A DNA stretch of 64,000 bases from Chitinophaga filiformis (GTDB lineage Bacteria; Bacteroidota; Bacteroidia; Chitinophagales; Chitinophagaceae), in NCBI RefSeq assembly GCF_900102545.1, contig NZ_FNBN01000004.1, forward strand, positions 310,001 to 374,000, read 5' to 3'. The position numbers and the translations under genes are program-made. Below, piece by piece: positions 34,853-45,500 of the stretch (its first letter is position 1; each line of letters starts with the position of its first letter). Under the pieces are notes generated by a model. The model was given only the letters and a program-made list of their open reading frames with translations, was not told the DNA's origin and ran no database searches.

Positions 34853-34888
34853 CCAATAAAAAAAGGGGCCTGAGATATAGCCCCTTTT
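34853..34888 (-). terminator. Terminator of phzF-like gene
   Basis: AAAAGGGGC pairs with GCCCCTTTT; on the minus strand a run of eight T follows. Confidence 0.85.
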
Positions 34889-34914
34889 AAAAATCTGTTA
34901 ATGCTACTACAACG

Positions 34915-35703
34915 TCATATCCAACATTTTCCTGCGGAATAAGTACGCGCATTCCCCGCTATCAGTACACGTTCTCCCATATCCGTACAATAAAGCGTTC
35001 CTAACCTTTCGGACAACTGCCGGGCCGTTAATTCTTTCTTCTGTAAACGTTCACTCCAATAGGGTATAAGCGAGCAATGAGCCGATCCGGTGACAGGGTC
35101 TTCCAGTATAGATGCCTGGGGCGTAAAAAAGCGGGAAACGAAATCAGAGTCACTTCCCTGTGCAGTAACAATTACGCCTCCCGGGTCCAGGTTGATCTGG
35201 TCCAGGACCTGCCTGTCGACCCGAATATCCCGTATGTCACTTTCCGCTCCATAGACCAGTACATAATCCCTTGCCTTTAATACAACCAGCGGTTGCCTGT
35301 CCAAAGCCTTACTGATAATGTCAGGCAGGACCGTCTCTACAGGTTTCCGGGAAGGAAAGTCCAGTACATACAGGTCATCCTTAAAACTGACTTCCAGTGG
35401 TCCGCTGGCGGAGCTAAATGATATCTTATCCTTCTTATAACCCAGGATTGTTTTAATTACATGTGCCGTTGCCAGTGTGGCATGCCCGCAGAGGTCCATT
35501 TCTATATCCGGGGTGAACCATCGTAAAGAGAAGCCGTCCCCTTTCGGAATGAAAAAAGCCGTTTCTGTTACCGCATTTTCCCTGGCCAGCAGTAATAACT
35601 GCTCATCAGGCAGCCAGGTCTCTAATGGCACCACACAAGCCGGATTCCCGCCAAAAACATGGTTCGTAAAAGCATCTACCTGGTATAAGTTAAGTTCCGT
35701 CAT
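34915..35703 (-). CDS. PhzF-family isomerase/epimerase
   Basis: 262 residues, two-domain PhzF fold. Characteristic blocks are YQVDAFTNHVFGGNPACVV, the catalytic Glu47 in NAVTETAFF, LRWFTPDIEMDLCGHATLA and ILEDPVTGSAHCSLIPYW. PhzF isomerises a dihydroxyanthranilate-type intermediate in phenazine synthesis, but no phenazine genes are near, so this copy probably has another small-molecule substrate. Cytoplasmic. Confidence 0.88.
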   Translation of the reverse strand: MTELNLYQVDAFTNHVFGGNPACVVPLETWLPDEQLLLLARENAVTETAFFIPKGDGFSLRWFTPDIEMDLCGHATLATAHVIKTILGYKKDKISFSSASGPLEVSFKDDLYVLDFPSRKPVETVLPDIISKALDRQPLVVLKARDYVLVYGAESDIRDIRVDRQVLDQINLDPGGVIVTAQGSDSDFVSRFFTPQASILEDPVTGSAHCSLIPYWSERLQKKELTARQLSERLGTLYCTDMGERVLIAGNARTYSAGKCWI

Positions 35704-35724
35704 CTCTAAGCATTGGATTTAAAC

Positions 35725-35754
35725 AGAGAAAGCCAGCATATGCTGACTTTCTCT
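35725..35754 (-). terminator. Near-perfect 30-bp palindrome between acidic-protein gene and phzF-like gene
   Basis: AGAGAAAG-CCAGCATATGCTGA-CTTTCTCT folds on itself with one mismatched pair around a central CATATG. It probably ends the transcript of the small acidic protein upstream; the T-tract after it is weak. Confidence 0.6.
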
Positions 35755-35773
35755 AATAATTTTAACTGATCAG

Positions 35774-36055
35774 TTATTCTTCATCTTCTTCATCAAACTC
35801 ATCCTCTTCCAGCCATTCGAGATAGGAATAATACCATTCCTCCAGCTGGTCGAGCAGTTCTTCTTTCTTACCGGGTGCATTCTTGAAGAACTCGTCCACA
35901 TTATCAACCTCTGCCACAATATCAATATAAGCCTTATCTTCATCTTCTTCTACCCGTTTAGCGAAGAAACGTGGTTGCTCGGTATGAAAGATATATTCAT
36001 TGTCAGGATCCGTAACTGGATCGTCTGCAATCATAAACTTGGGTAACTTTGCCAT
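35774..36055 (-). CDS. Small acidic conserved hypothetical protein
   Basis: 93 residues. The N-terminus MAKLPKFMIADDPVTDPDNEY is conserved-looking, with a body of strands and helices and a strongly acidic C-terminus (EEDEFDEEDEE). It is cytoplasmic with no known domain. I recognise the type from Bacteroidota genomes but know no function. An exact -7 element lies upstream, so it is a real single gene. Confidence 0.7.
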   Translation of the reverse strand: MAKLPKFMIADDPVTDPDNEYIFHTEQPRFFAKRVEEDEDKAYIDIVAEVDNVDEFFKNAPGKKEELLDQLEEWYYSYLEWLEEDEFDEEDEE

Positions 36056-36099
36056 ATTAAGATATTTTTATTGATAAGAACCACGATTTAAAGACCAGA

Positions 36100-36107
36100 C
36101 AAAAGTA
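36100..36107 (-). promoter_or_regulatory. -7 element of small acidic protein gene
   Basis: On the minus strand TACTTTTG matches TAnnTTTG, about 45 bases before the ATG. Confidence 0.55.
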
Positions 36108-36220
36108 TCGATAAATCATTTACAGCACAAAAACAGTTTTCCTTTATTCCCCTGCTATCCCTGCGAACTGACCACAACTGCAATGGCATTTACACTCAAA
36201 AAAATCCGGTCACTGTTCAC

Positions 36221-36634
36221 CTACTGATGAACAATATTTTCTATGATCCTGTTCAATACACTCAGGGTAAGTTTATACTCATCATCACTGATTCCACGCA
36301 TCATATGTGCAGCCCTTTCCTTCTGCAGTGTTGCAAGATTTTGGTATGCCTCCTCCCCTGCCACGGTAAGAGAACAGGTATCTTCTGCACCCATCACTAC
36401 CCAGCCACGGTCTGCGAATGACTGTATGATCTCTCCGTACTCCTGCACGGTAACAAAGTTCTTTACTTCCTGGAAAAACTGCCAGGTATTGATGCGTCCA
36501 CGCTCTGCTATATTGCGTATCACCATCCAGTGAAAACGTGTAATAGAGAGGTCTTTGAAAACATCATTCATATAAGATGTGATTTGCTGATCTGCCTCTT
36601 TGAGGTACCAGCCAATAGGTTTATTAGCTTCCAT
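36221..36634 (-). CDS. MarR-like winged-helix regulator
   Basis: 137 residues. An N-terminal dimer helix (WYLKEADQQITSYMNDVFKDL), the winged-helix core (FHWMVIRNIAERGRINTWQFF, YGEIIQSFADRGWV) and the C-terminal helix pair fit MarR. The recognition helix is less canonical than in typical MarR proteins. It lies 24 bases downstream of an AraC regulator on the same strand, so the two regulators may be one transcript. Confidence 0.72.
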   Translation of the reverse strand: MEANKPIGWYLKEADQQITSYMNDVFKDLSITRFHWMVIRNIAERGRINTWQFFQEVKNFVTVQEYGEIIQSFADRGWVVMGAEDTCSLTVAGEEAYQNLATLQKERAAHMMRGISDDEYKLTLSVLNRIIENIVHQ

Positions 36635-36658
36635 AGTTATAGCGTTGTGAACATTGTA

Positions 36659-37654
36659 TTATTCTTTCTGAAAACTGACCGGCGTTCTGCCCGTCCATCT
36701 TTTAAATGCCCGCGTAAAAGCACTCAGTTCGTTATACCCGAGCATATACGATATCTCCTTTACCGGATAACCTCCCTCTTCGAGATAATGAATAGCGAGC
36801 GACTTCCTGACCTCATCGGCTACATCCTGGTAGCTGATACCTTCCTCTTTTAGTTTACGTTGTAAGGTCCTGGCACTTACATTAAAATTAGCGGCGATGT
36901 CATTTAATGAAGGTATTCCAAGATAAGCATTGGTCAGCAGGTAATGACGGATCTTTTCACCTAATGCGCCTCCCGTTACTGTTATACTTTCATTCACTTT
37001 TCGCAATAGTGCCTGCTGTATTTCATAGTTTGCTGTAAGCAAAGGTTCCTCCTGATATTCTCTGTCAAACACAAGCGCATATTCAGTGGCACTTTTTTCT
37101 ACAGTACACCGGAATACCCTTGTGTATTCATCTTCATTTTCCAGGCGATAAGGTAAGCGTACTGCCACAGGTTTTATTTTCCGCAATAGTAACCCATCCA
37201 GTTCATGCACCACAAAGACCATGAATAGTTCCAGTGTCTGACGAAAGGAAAAAGTATCCGGCCTTTCCGTCTGAGGCAAGAAACGAATGGTAAAAACATT
37301 GCCGGAAGACTCCACTGCCATTCTGAATAAATCAGTCAGGAGATGCGACAATGATGCTGCCCTTTCCACAGCCATTCCCACTGTATCACTCGTTTTGATG
37401 ATCTCTCCGACAATACCAAGCGCCGACAATTGTAAAGACTCACCGAAATGTAATCCGAACAAAGAATCGTCTGACAGTTGACTGGCCTGATGCCATAATG
37501 CATCCAGCTGCTGATTGCTGACTGCATAGGTGGTATCGGTTTTCAGCGCAGTCAGGTCTATTCCAGACAAACGACAGAGTTGTGTGGCAGGAATGTCACG
37601 CAGGGCCGCATAGGCTATCAGGTTCAACACAAATTGTCTCCGGCTATTCTCCAT
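36659..37654 (-). CDS. AraC-family regulator with arabinose-binding-like N-terminal domain
   Basis: 331 residues. The long N-terminal domain (LCRLSGIDLTAL, SDDSLFGLHFGESLQLSALGIVGEIIKTSDTVGMAVER) is the PF12625-type sensor of the OruR/ArgR-like branch. The C-terminal 90 residues hold the two helix-turn-helix units (PSLNDIAANFNVSARTLQRKLKEEG and VKEISYMLGYNELSAFTRAFKRWTGRTPVSF). It diverges from the NTF2-like gene across about 100 bases and probably regulates it. Confidence 0.88.
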   Translation of the reverse strand: MENSRRQFVLNLIAYAALRDIPATQLCRLSGIDLTALKTDTTYAVSNQQLDALWHQASQLSDDSLFGLHFGESLQLSALGIVGEIIKTSDTVGMAVERAASLSHLLTDLFRMAVESSGNVFTIRFLPQTERPDTFSFRQTLELFMVFVVHELDGLLLRKIKPVAVRLPYRLENEDEYTRVFRCTVEKSATEYALVFDREYQEEPLLTANYEIQQALLRKVNESITVTGGALGEKIRHYLLTNAYLGIPSLNDIAANFNVSARTLQRKLKEEGISYQDVADEVRKSLAIHYLEEGGYPVKEISYMLGYNELSAFTRAFKRWTGRTPVSFQKE

Positions 37655-37717
37655 AACATGTCGTCAAATGGTAATTGTTTGTCGTATAAAGATAATAATG
37701 CCCGGGCGTACAGGAAA

Positions 37718-37725
37718 TAGTTTTG
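37718..37725 (+). promoter_or_regulatory. -7 element of NTF2-like gene
   Basis: TAGTTTTG matches TAnnTTTG, 33 bases before the ATG at 37759. Confidence 0.5.
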
Positions 37726-37758
37726 CAATATCAAATCACCCAATTAAAAACAAAGAAT

Positions 37759-38157
37759 ATGGAAAATCAGGCTAAACAGGTAGTTACCCAATTTTTAACT
37801 GCAGTACAACAAGGCGATAACCAGACACTCGCCGCGTTACTGGATACCACCATCGAATGGGATCAACCCGGCAACAACCGCTTCTCCGGCATAAAGAGCA
37901 ATGTGACCGAAGTCTTTCAGATGGTGGGCGGTATGTTTGAAGTAACCGGCAATACCCTCCGGCTGGCAGAGATTAAATCAGTGACCACCAATGGCAATAG
38001 TGTGGCCTGCCTCATTCGCTGGACAGCAACAAAACCCGGCGGACAACAGCTGGATGTAGACAACACAGACGTGTACACTGTAACGGGCGGCCGCATCGTA
38101 AAGGCCCGGATCTATTCGGCAGATATTACACAGGAGGATAATTTCTGGGGCAAGTAA
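37759..38157 (+). CDS. NTF2-like (SnoaL-type) small protein
   Basis: 132 residues from the ATG at 37759; the extension to 37723 overlaps the -7 element and is unlikely. The nuclear transport factor 2 fold is seen from VVTQFLTAVQQGDNQTLAALLD, IEWDQPGNNRFSGI and the final strand YTVTGGRIVKARIYSAD. Members are small cone-shaped binding proteins or isomerases. Divergent from an AraC regulator. Confidence 0.83.
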   Translation: MENQAKQVVTQFLTAVQQGDNQTLAALLDTTIEWDQPGNNRFSGIKSNVTEVFQMVGGMFEVTGNTLRLAEIKSVTTNGNSVACLIRWTATKPGGQQLDVDNTDVYTVTGGRIVKARIYSADITQEDNFWGK

Positions 38158-38199
38158 CTTACTGGCACGTTATTCGTTCTATAGGGCAAAACTTGTTAC

Positions 38200-38673
38200 A
38201 TGAAACCATATTTTGTAGCTGCAGCCTTATTAACGATGTTCAGTTGTCAGCAACCTTCCGGCAATACACCTGAAACAGACCAGCAAGACACCAGTACTGT
38301 AACTGTTACAGCGCCGGCATCGACACCTGTTCAACAGTGTTATATTAAGATCTCCGGAAAGGACACCTCCTATCTGCAATTTTCAACTAATAATGAAGTG
38401 ATTGATGGACAGCTCGAATATCATCTCTTCGAAAAAGACAAGAACGAGGGTGCTATCAGAGGTACCATCGCCAATAATATTATCACGGCCGATTATGATT
38501 TTATGAGCGAAGGCTCTCTTAGCAAAAGGCCTGTCGTATTTAAACTGGAAAACGACAAGGTATTTGAAGCCATCCCCTCTTCTTTTGATGCCGAGGGTGT
38601 GCCTGTATTTGACAAAGATCAAAGCAAGCTAAAGTTCGAAGACGTTCCTTTCGTGAAAGGTAATTGCAAATAA
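38200..38673 (+). CDS. Putative lipoprotein, hypothetical
   Basis: 157 residues. The start MKPYFVAAALLTMFSCQQ has a lipobox-like MFSC, followed by a Thr/Pro-rich spacer and a small beta-rich domain (YIKISGKDTSYLQFSTNNEVIDGQLEYHLFEKDKNEGAIRG). This resembles a lipocalin-like or DUF4488-like barrel but I cannot name a family. It lies 42 bases after the NTF2-like gene. Confidence 0.65.
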   Translation: MKPYFVAAALLTMFSCQQPSGNTPETDQQDTSTVTVTAPASTPVQQCYIKISGKDTSYLQFSTNNEVIDGQLEYHLFEKDKNEGAIRGTIANNIITADYDFMSEGSLSKRPVVFKLENDKVFEAIPSSFDAEGVPVFDKDQSKLKFEDVPFVKGNCK

Positions 38674-38692
38674 CAGCAACTGTCAAACATAA

Positions 38693-38735
38693 CAAAGCCC
38701 CGCGAAAAATATCGCGGGGCTTCTTGTTGTAGGGT
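38693..38735. terminator. Bidirectional terminator between lipoprotein gene and SusCD locus
   Basis: AAGCCCCGCGA pairs with TCGCGGGGCTT around AAAATA. The right flank TCTTGTTG and the left flank (TTTGTTATG on the minus strand) give T-rich tails both ways. Confidence 0.8.
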
Positions 38736-38779
38736 TAATGGTTGGTTAAATAGGTTTTTATAGGATAGGATAACAGGTG

Positions 38780-40195
38780 TCATTGTCTGATGAAAATATC
38801 AACTACTTTTCCCGGCAGGCCATTGACCTGACTAAGTATATTACCATACTTACCTGTACTTATATCAAGTGTGTAAATGCTGTTCTGTGTACCCGCAATA
38901 AGCTTACTACCATCTTCCAGTATTTTTATCATTGTCACCTGGTTTCCACCGAAGTTGGCATCCAGCTGTCTCAATTCCTGGTTCACCGGGTTGTAACGAT
39001 AAATCTTGTCATTGGAGGTGAAGTAGAAAGTACCTACAGGCGACGACTGCCATCTGGTCTGAGCCGTAAGGAGACTATCTCCTTTAAATTTCCGCTTATA
39101 ATTTGTTTTGAAACGTGAATTACCATCCAGGAAATTCAGGCCGAATTTCAGCTCATAAGTCTGACCACTGCTGTCGCAAAATGCATACACATCATTCTCT
39201 GTAATCTTCTCCATCTCCAACAGGTCCATCTTCAGATTTTTAGGGTTAAAGAGTGAATCCTCCTGGATATAGTCCGTGCCGAAAAAAGTGGTCGGATCGA
39301 AACGCAGGAAACACTTCTTCACTTTGTCAAATCCGAGATAATAAGCGCCACCATTTGTATATGCGTATACCAGGTCAGGAGCTAAATTATAACTGCCTGG
39401 TATCGGACTGCTGAAGAAACCGTAATAGGTCCCGAAGGGTGCTGTTTCGGTAGTACCTATATACAGCTTCTCATTCATAACAGCAGAGGTAGTTCCATTC
39501 GTTAAACGTTGGAAGTAGTTTGGCGTCAGCTCTCCCGGAGGATTATAGAAGTTCTCTTTCAGGTACTTCATCCGCTTCAGATCATCACTGTTAATCTCCA
39601 CCGCCGGATTAGTGGCATTGCCACAAACAATCCAGTAGGCGAAGTTCACATTCATATAAGAGGTGTTCCTTAACGGAATAATCTGCAAAGGATTGGTTCC
39701 GAGGTGCTCACCATTGATAGACGGATAAATATCAGCCTGCACTGTACCATCCGGTTTAATGAAAGATAATTTTGCCTGTCCGCCGTCATCTGTCAATGCA
39801 AGTGTTCCCGTCGTGAATGCGGTTTTACCGTTGATGGTAAATTTGTAGTAATACTGCATAGCGGTCGCGTTATCTCTTACTATCAGCAAACCATCGTGCT
39901 TCCTTGCACCAAGGCCATACACTATTCTCAATTCCTGTCCCTCATAGTCGTCAGAACGTGCCTCTTCCGGGATCTCAATCTTCCAGTAGCAGGTCAGATC
40001 AGTCCTTCCTTCAGGCAATACAATTTTAGGAGATATAATAAGGCTATCTCCTGTAAATACAGTATAAAGCGTATCCAGGTTTGACACAACCGGTTCACCC
40101 AGTTTTATATAGTCGTAGTTGCCTTTGTCTTTAAAGCATGCTGAGAGAAAGGGAGCAAGCGAGACTATCAGTATATATAGCAGTGTTCTTTTCAT
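38780..40195 (-). CDS. PKD-like family surface lipoprotein
   Basis: 471 residues. A lipoprotein signal ends at LSAC (about residue 20). The N-terminal part has the PKD-like pattern (NYDYIKLGEPVVSNLDTLYTVFTGDSLIISPKI). The remainder looks like a propeller of irregular strands (YYGFFSSPIPGS, YLGFDKVKKCFLRFD, NDKIYRYNPVNQELRQLD). It is the last gene of a sigma/FecR/SusC/SusD/DUF4843/PKD operon. In the four-gene SusCD complex BT2261-2264 of Bacteroides thetaiotaomicron comparable accessory lipoproteins sit on the outside of the transporter; I recall peptide in that structure. Confidence 0.82.
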   Translation of the reverse strand: MKRTLLYILIVSLAPFLSACFKDKGNYDYIKLGEPVVSNLDTLYTVFTGDSLIISPKIVLPEGRTDLTCYWKIEIPEEARSDDYEGQELRIVYGLGARKHDGLLIVRDNATAMQYYYKFTINGKTAFTTGTLALTDDGGQAKLSFIKPDGTVQADIYPSINGEHLGTNPLQIIPLRNTSYMNVNFAYWIVCGNATNPAVEINSDDLKRMKYLKENFYNPPGELTPNYFQRLTNGTTSAVMNEKLYIGTTETAPFGTYYGFFSSPIPGSYNLAPDLVYAYTNGGAYYLGFDKVKKCFLRFDPTTFFGTDYIQEDSLFNPKNLKMDLLEMEKITENDVYAFCDSSGQTYELKFGLNFLDGNSRFKTNYKRKFKGDSLLTAQTRWQSSPVGTFYFTSNDKIYRYNPVNQELRQLDANFGGNQVTMIKILEDGSKLIAGTQNSIYTLDISTGKYGNILSQVNGLPGKVVDIFIRQ

Positions 40196-40210
40196 TGTAT
40201 AGCATTTAAC

Positions 40211-41041
40211 TTAAATACGCTTACCATTTTCATCCCTGAAATAATACCGGCCATCATCCGGATTCTTCTCCAAACGGTATCTGGCGTCAGGATTCTTACT
40301 ATTATAGAAGTAATAATATCCGTCGGCCTCCATCGTGATAACATAACCTTCTTCTGCATACTGCTCTACCCATTTAAATGGATCCAGCAGGAAAGACTTA
40401 AAGCGCCTTGTGTGATACAATGCTTTCGGGATGGTATTGAAATCCTGAAAATTGGTACCCAGTTCGGTAGTGCCAGACACCCTGATAAACAACTCATGTT
40501 TCACCCTTGAGTAGTCTCCCAATTCGCCTGCCCAGGCATTCCACCAGTCTGGTTTTTCCAGTCTGTTGGAAAACTTCACAATACCCTTATTCTGCAGGGT
40601 GAATGCAACGCCCAGATCTGCTGTTGGCATCAGGGTGAGTCCTATAGTCAGCGTTTTACTTTTCAGCAAAGTATCTTTGTTCAGCAGGATCAGCGGAACC
40701 ATACACATACCGGAATCCGCGGCCATGATGTATTTGTCCTTTAAAGGCTCATAGTGGACGGATGCCTTGGCAGTTGTACTGCTATCTACTATTTTTAATA
40801 TAAAGGTTCTATCTCTGCTCACCCGGAAACCTGATAGCCGCACCGGGATGAACACGGTGTCTTCACCTTTGTCAGGAAAATAAGCGAAAGAATAAAGGAG
40901 ACTATCCGTTTTATCATCGTCCTCATCAGGCGTAAAATCAAAATAGACATTCTCTGTAGTATTGAACAGTGGTGTTTCTTCTTTCTTGCAGGCAAAAAAT
41001 ACCATACAGCAAAGAACACTGAATAAAATATATTTTTTCAT
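40211..41041 (-). CDS. DUF4843 surface lipoprotein
   Basis: 276 residues. Lipobox FFAC at about 15-18. DUF4843 features are NTTENVYFDFTPDEDDD, SFAYFPDKGEDTVFIPVRLSG and the C-terminal WAGELGDYSRVKHELF. The DUF is found almost only in SusCD operons of this type. It lies 15 bases after susD and 15 bases before the PKD gene. The likely role is substrate capture at the outer surface; the ligand is unknown. Confidence 0.85.
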   Translation of the reverse strand: MKKYILFSVLCCMVFFACKKEETPLFNTTENVYFDFTPDEDDDKTDSLLYSFAYFPDKGEDTVFIPVRLSGFRVSRDRTFILKIVDSSTTAKASVHYEPLKDKYIMAADSGMCMVPLILLNKDTLLKSKTLTIGLTLMPTADLGVAFTLQNKGIVKFSNRLEKPDWWNAWAGELGDYSRVKHELFIRVSGTTELGTNFQDFNTIPKALYHTRRFKSFLLDPFKWVEQYAEEGYVITMEADGYYYFYNSKNPDARYRLEKNPDDGRYYFRDENGKRI

Positions 41042-41057
41042 CTGGCCGTAGGTTTAA

Positions 41058-42521
41058 TTATCTGTTACCAAATTGGATTTCGTCGTCTGGCAGAGGCAGT
41101 ACAAACATCTTGTTAGTGGCAGGATAGCTGGCGCCAGCCAATCCGGTAACTGGTCTGTTCAAGCGTTTATACATGTAAAAGATCTGCCCTTCACCGTAAA
41201 ATTCTTTGCGGCATTCTTTCACCAGCTCCGTCATAAACACATCCTTAGATGGTTCGTCGGTGATGGCGGAGCCAATACCTCTGTAGAACCTAACAGTGTT
41301 AAAGTATCCCCATGCCTTTACAGGATCGGTATCGAAAGTACACTCAGCGGCGATGTAATATATCTCGCTTAAACGTAGTGCTGGCGCCATCTGATAATGA
41401 ATATTGGCGTCACCGTCACGGTAGTATTTCTCAAGCTGTAAGCGGGTTCCTAATCCACCGCTCTTTTCACTGAACCATTGCTTAAAACGAAAATCCTCAC
41501 CACCAACACTACCTGTTTCATACAGGTTCTGTCCTTCACTGGAAGTAATGAACAGCGCATTCTCACCATCGCGGAAGCGGGTATTCAATGCTCCTGATGT
41601 ATTCGGAACATACCATGCGAATACCAACTCTCTATACAGGATACGATCTTTCTTTTCATCATCCGGATTCAGGAAATCATTCTGGCGTGTCCAGGGGAAT
41701 TTGTTTGAGTTGATCACTTCCAGCGCATTGGCGAGTGCGTTTGCTTTATCGCCTTTATACAGATATACACGGGCCAGTTCTCCGCACACAGCGTAGTAGT
41801 TCATGCGGTGACGGCGATTCTGCAGGAACAGCAGTCCGGTTTCTTCTGTGCTGGAATCTTTCACCGGGTACCCTACTTTATAGCCGGCATCCAGGATAGG
41901 ATCGGATATCTTCAGCAATGCTTTAGCCGCAGTAAGGTCTGTGATCGCAGAGTCCAATACACCCTTAACAGTGGACATTGGTGTTATTTTATTGGTAAAG
42001 TCCATTACATAGGGAATAGCCAGAGCAGCAGGATCATTTACATAGGAAGGACCAAATAAACGCAGCAGATCAAAATGAAGATATGCCCTTAATGCCAGTG
42101 CCTCACCCTTTATCAGTTCATATTCCCTGCCGGTAAAAACATCCCTCTTTCCATCGATATGATGCAATATCAGGTTACTGTTGGCGATTGCGGCATATAG
42201 CGCCTTCCATGCATCGTCCCTTCTGCTGATGAAATGTTCATCATTGTAATTGTACATTGATGTCTGCCTGTATGCCTGCGGGTCCAGATTCGTGATAACA
42301 TAGTTCTGTGCCAGCACATCCAGGAAGCCACAGGTGATCTCCTTACCATAACTATCTTCCCGTGCACAACGGCTGTACACGCCATTTAATGCTTCCTCGA
42401 AACCTGCCTGCGTACTAAACAGTACGCCCTGTGCTATATCAGATTGCGGTGTTACATCCAGCCATTTCTTACATGACACCAGGCCCACCATCACTATTAT
42501 GAGTAGATAATATTTCTTCAT
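41058..42521 (-). CDS. SusD/RagB family substrate-binding lipoprotein
   Basis: 487 residues. Lipoprotein signal with Cys at GLVSC. SusD/RagB hallmarks: WLDVTPQSDIAQGVLFSTQAGFEEALNGVY, helical TPR-like segments (ALRAYLHFDLLRLFGPSYV; ELARVYLYKGDKANALANALEVI) and the C-terminal RLSEIYYIAAECTF with ECRKEFYGEGQIFYMYKR. It closes the lid of the SusC channel. SusC lies 11 bases upstream. Confidence 0.92.
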   Translation of the reverse strand: MKKYYLLIIVMVGLVSCKKWLDVTPQSDIAQGVLFSTQAGFEEALNGVYSRCAREDSYGKEITCGFLDVLAQNYVITNLDPQAYRQTSMYNYNDEHFISRRDDAWKALYAAIANSNLILHHIDGKRDVFTGREYELIKGEALALRAYLHFDLLRLFGPSYVNDPAALAIPYVMDFTNKITPMSTVKGVLDSAITDLTAAKALLKISDPILDAGYKVGYPVKDSSTEETGLLFLQNRRHRMNYYAVCGELARVYLYKGDKANALANALEVINSNKFPWTRQNDFLNPDDEKKDRILYRELVFAWYVPNTSGALNTRFRDGENALFITSSEGQNLYETGSVGGEDFRFKQWFSEKSGGLGTRLQLEKYYRDGDANIHYQMAPALRLSEIYYIAAECTFDTDPVKAWGYFNTVRFYRGIGSAITDEPSKDVFMTELVKECRKEFYGEGQIFYMYKRLNRPVTGLAGASYPATNKMFVLPLPDDEIQFGNR

Positions 42522-42532
42522 CTTGCTTCTTT

Positions 42533-45500
42533 TTAGAACTGAGTAGATAATGAGAATGTAAATGTTCTCGCAAACGGATAATCAATACCTCTTTCTGCCT
42601 GGATTGTGGATGTTCTCCATACATCATTCAGGTTGAGCGCGCAACGCAGATTGTTCATCCTGTAACGTTTGGCTACCGCAGGCGGAACGTTGTACGCGAC
42701 ATAAACTGATCTCAGTTCTATTACATTGTCCTTCTGTACAAAACGGGAAGAAGTTCGGGTAGAACCATGATCTGCTATGTCTTTGTATAAGGCATGATCA
42801 CCAGGTACCTTCCACCGGGAATCAAGCACGCGCTGATCCACATTATACCGCGGATCTGCGTTCTCTACGCGGTCTACCAGGGTCTGATTATAAAGGTCTC
42901 CTCCACCTTTTCCATAGAACCTCACCTCAGCCATCCAGTTTCTGTAATACATACCAGCGCCAAATGTACCTTCTACCTTCGTCGTCATATCTCCTACCGG
43001 CACCATATCTTTCACGCTATAGGTATGTGTATAGGTTCCGTCTTTTTTTACAAAGATCTCTTTACCATTCTCAGGATCAATCCCCATTGATCTTACTGCA
43101 TAGATGGTGTTGAGTGATTCTCCTTCCTTAAAACGCAGCAATGGAACGGAATTCAGATCAGGATCAGATTCCTGTTTATCATCTACCTTGTCGTTGTAGC
43201 TCTTCAGTGCGTTAGAAATCTTGGTGATCTTATTCTTATTGGTCACCAGGTTAGCAAACATGTTGAAAGACCAGTCTTTACCTTTCAGTACGGTACCGCG
43301 GATGGTTAATTCAAAGCCTCTGTTGATCATTTCACCCAGGTTGGCTTTGTACTCCGTAAAACCGGCAGATGGCGGCACAATGATATCAGCCAGGAGATCT
43401 TTGGTGAGCTTGTAGTAGTAACGTGGATTCATGTAAAATCTCCCGTTAAACAGATCAAGTTCTATACTCGCGTCATAGTTCCTGGTACGTTGCCATTTCA
43501 GCGCCGAGTTACCATAGGCTTTAAATACGGCGCCAACGCCAGTGGAGTACCAGTCATTGCTGTAATACTGATAAGTGGTATTGGATAAATAGGACGGGAA
43601 TGATACATCGCCGGTCATACCGGTAGTAGCCCTTAATGTAAGCTGAGATATCACATTACGTGGAATGAACTTTTCATTGTGAACATTGTAACCTATACCG
43701 TAAGACCAGAAGGTAGCCATTCTCGAATCAGTACCGAATTTGGAAGAGCCGTCCGTCCGGATAGTACCATCCATCAGGAACTTATTCTTATAGGAATAGT
43801 TAGCATAAAGGAAAGAACCTGCCAGCCTGTCCTGGGTATATTCTCCCTCAGGAGAGCCATCTATTTCATAACGTCGTGCAAATCCAATCTGGGAGAACCG
43901 GTCATTGGAAAACCCTTGCGCTACAAATGCTTTCCTGTCATTCGTTCTGTTCTGGATATTGGTAACCAGTGAAAGGTTGAGAAAGTGATGGCGGAGCTGT
44001 TTTGAATAACTCAGTGTCATACTACCATCTGCCTGCCAGAAATTTTCATCAGCGAAAGTATACTTACCACGATCTTTCAAAGCGTCTCCGGTCACGTTAT
44101 AGTAATCGTTACTCAGAGGAGACACAAATCTGTCAGCCGTTGATCTTCTTTTTGTGAGACTGATCTGTCCCCTTAATCTTAACGCCTGGCTAATCGTCCA
44201 CTCGCCGGAGAATGCATCCATGAATTCCACGTATTCAGACTTGTCCACACTTCCGGTAGTAGCTTCATACAGCGGATTTAATACAGGTACTGTGGTAGGC
44301 GAAGCGGCAGCGCCGGTCCGGAAACTCCATTTATCTATTTCGCGTAACAGTCTACCGGCAGAATCCGTCATCGGATAGTAAGGGTTCATTCTCACATAGG
44401 TTGAAAACTCCCGGTAAGGCGATTCCCTACCATCCACCTGCGAGATGGAGATCTGGTTTCTGAACTGAACTTTATTCTTTACATTATATGACAGGGATGC
44501 GGCCAGCCCGTAACGCTTCCTGTACGAGCCTTTCATTACACCATTGTTGGTCTGGTAACGTACATCGATACCATATTTCACTGTTGGTGTTCCTCCTTCA
44601 AGATACAGGGAATGTTTATGTCCCAGGTCCACCTGGAGTGGTTGCGATAACCAGTAAGTGTTTACGCCGCTCAGCACGTTTTTCTTCTTCTGGTAATACT
44701 GCATTTCCAGGTCAATGGGATTGCTTACCTCATCAGACACATACAATTTAGCCAGCCGTTCATATTCCAGTTTGTCAGCCGCATTCAATACGTGGTAATC
44801 AGAAAGATCTGGCGCATTTAAGGTCATTTCATAACCATAGTTCACCGTCAGTTTACCTTCTTTCGGTGTTTTCGTATTAATGACTACAACGCCGTTGGCC
44901 GCTCTGGAACCATAGATAGCGGTAGCTGCCGCATCTTTTAATAAAGTAATGGAGGCAATCCTGTTCGGATCAAGGTCAAATATGCTTTGCACATTTACCT
45001 CATAACCGTCCAATATAAAAGTAGGTTGATTGGTTACGCCTGTCAGCATACTGTTCCTGGTTAACTTGGAAACATCTGCACTGGGCAGCGCTGTGGTACC
45101 TCTCACATTGATATTAGGTATCCGGTTTGGATTAGACCCCAGAATATTATTTTCTACCAGCTTGAAGGATGGATCATAGGCCTGAAGACTGCTTAGTACG
45201 TTCTGGGGGTTTACTCTCTTTACATCATCAGCGGTCAATACAGTGGCAATACCTGTAAAGCTCTCTTTCTTGATCTCATAATATCCTGTTACCACCACGT
45301 CTTTCACAGCCTGTACATCTGTCTTCAGACGGATGTTAAGGACAGTCTGCCCTTTTAATACAACTTCCTGCGATTTAAAACCGATGAAACTGAAAATGAT
45401 ATGCGCGTTCTCAGGAACATTCTTCAGTTCATACTTACCATCATTACTGGTATGTACCCCGTTGTTGGTTCCTTTTACTACCACGGTTACTCCTGGCAGT

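Noticed and set aside
34915..35703. Phenazine biosynthesis locus
   Set aside because: Only a PhzF-type gene is present; none of the other core phz genes lie in the window.
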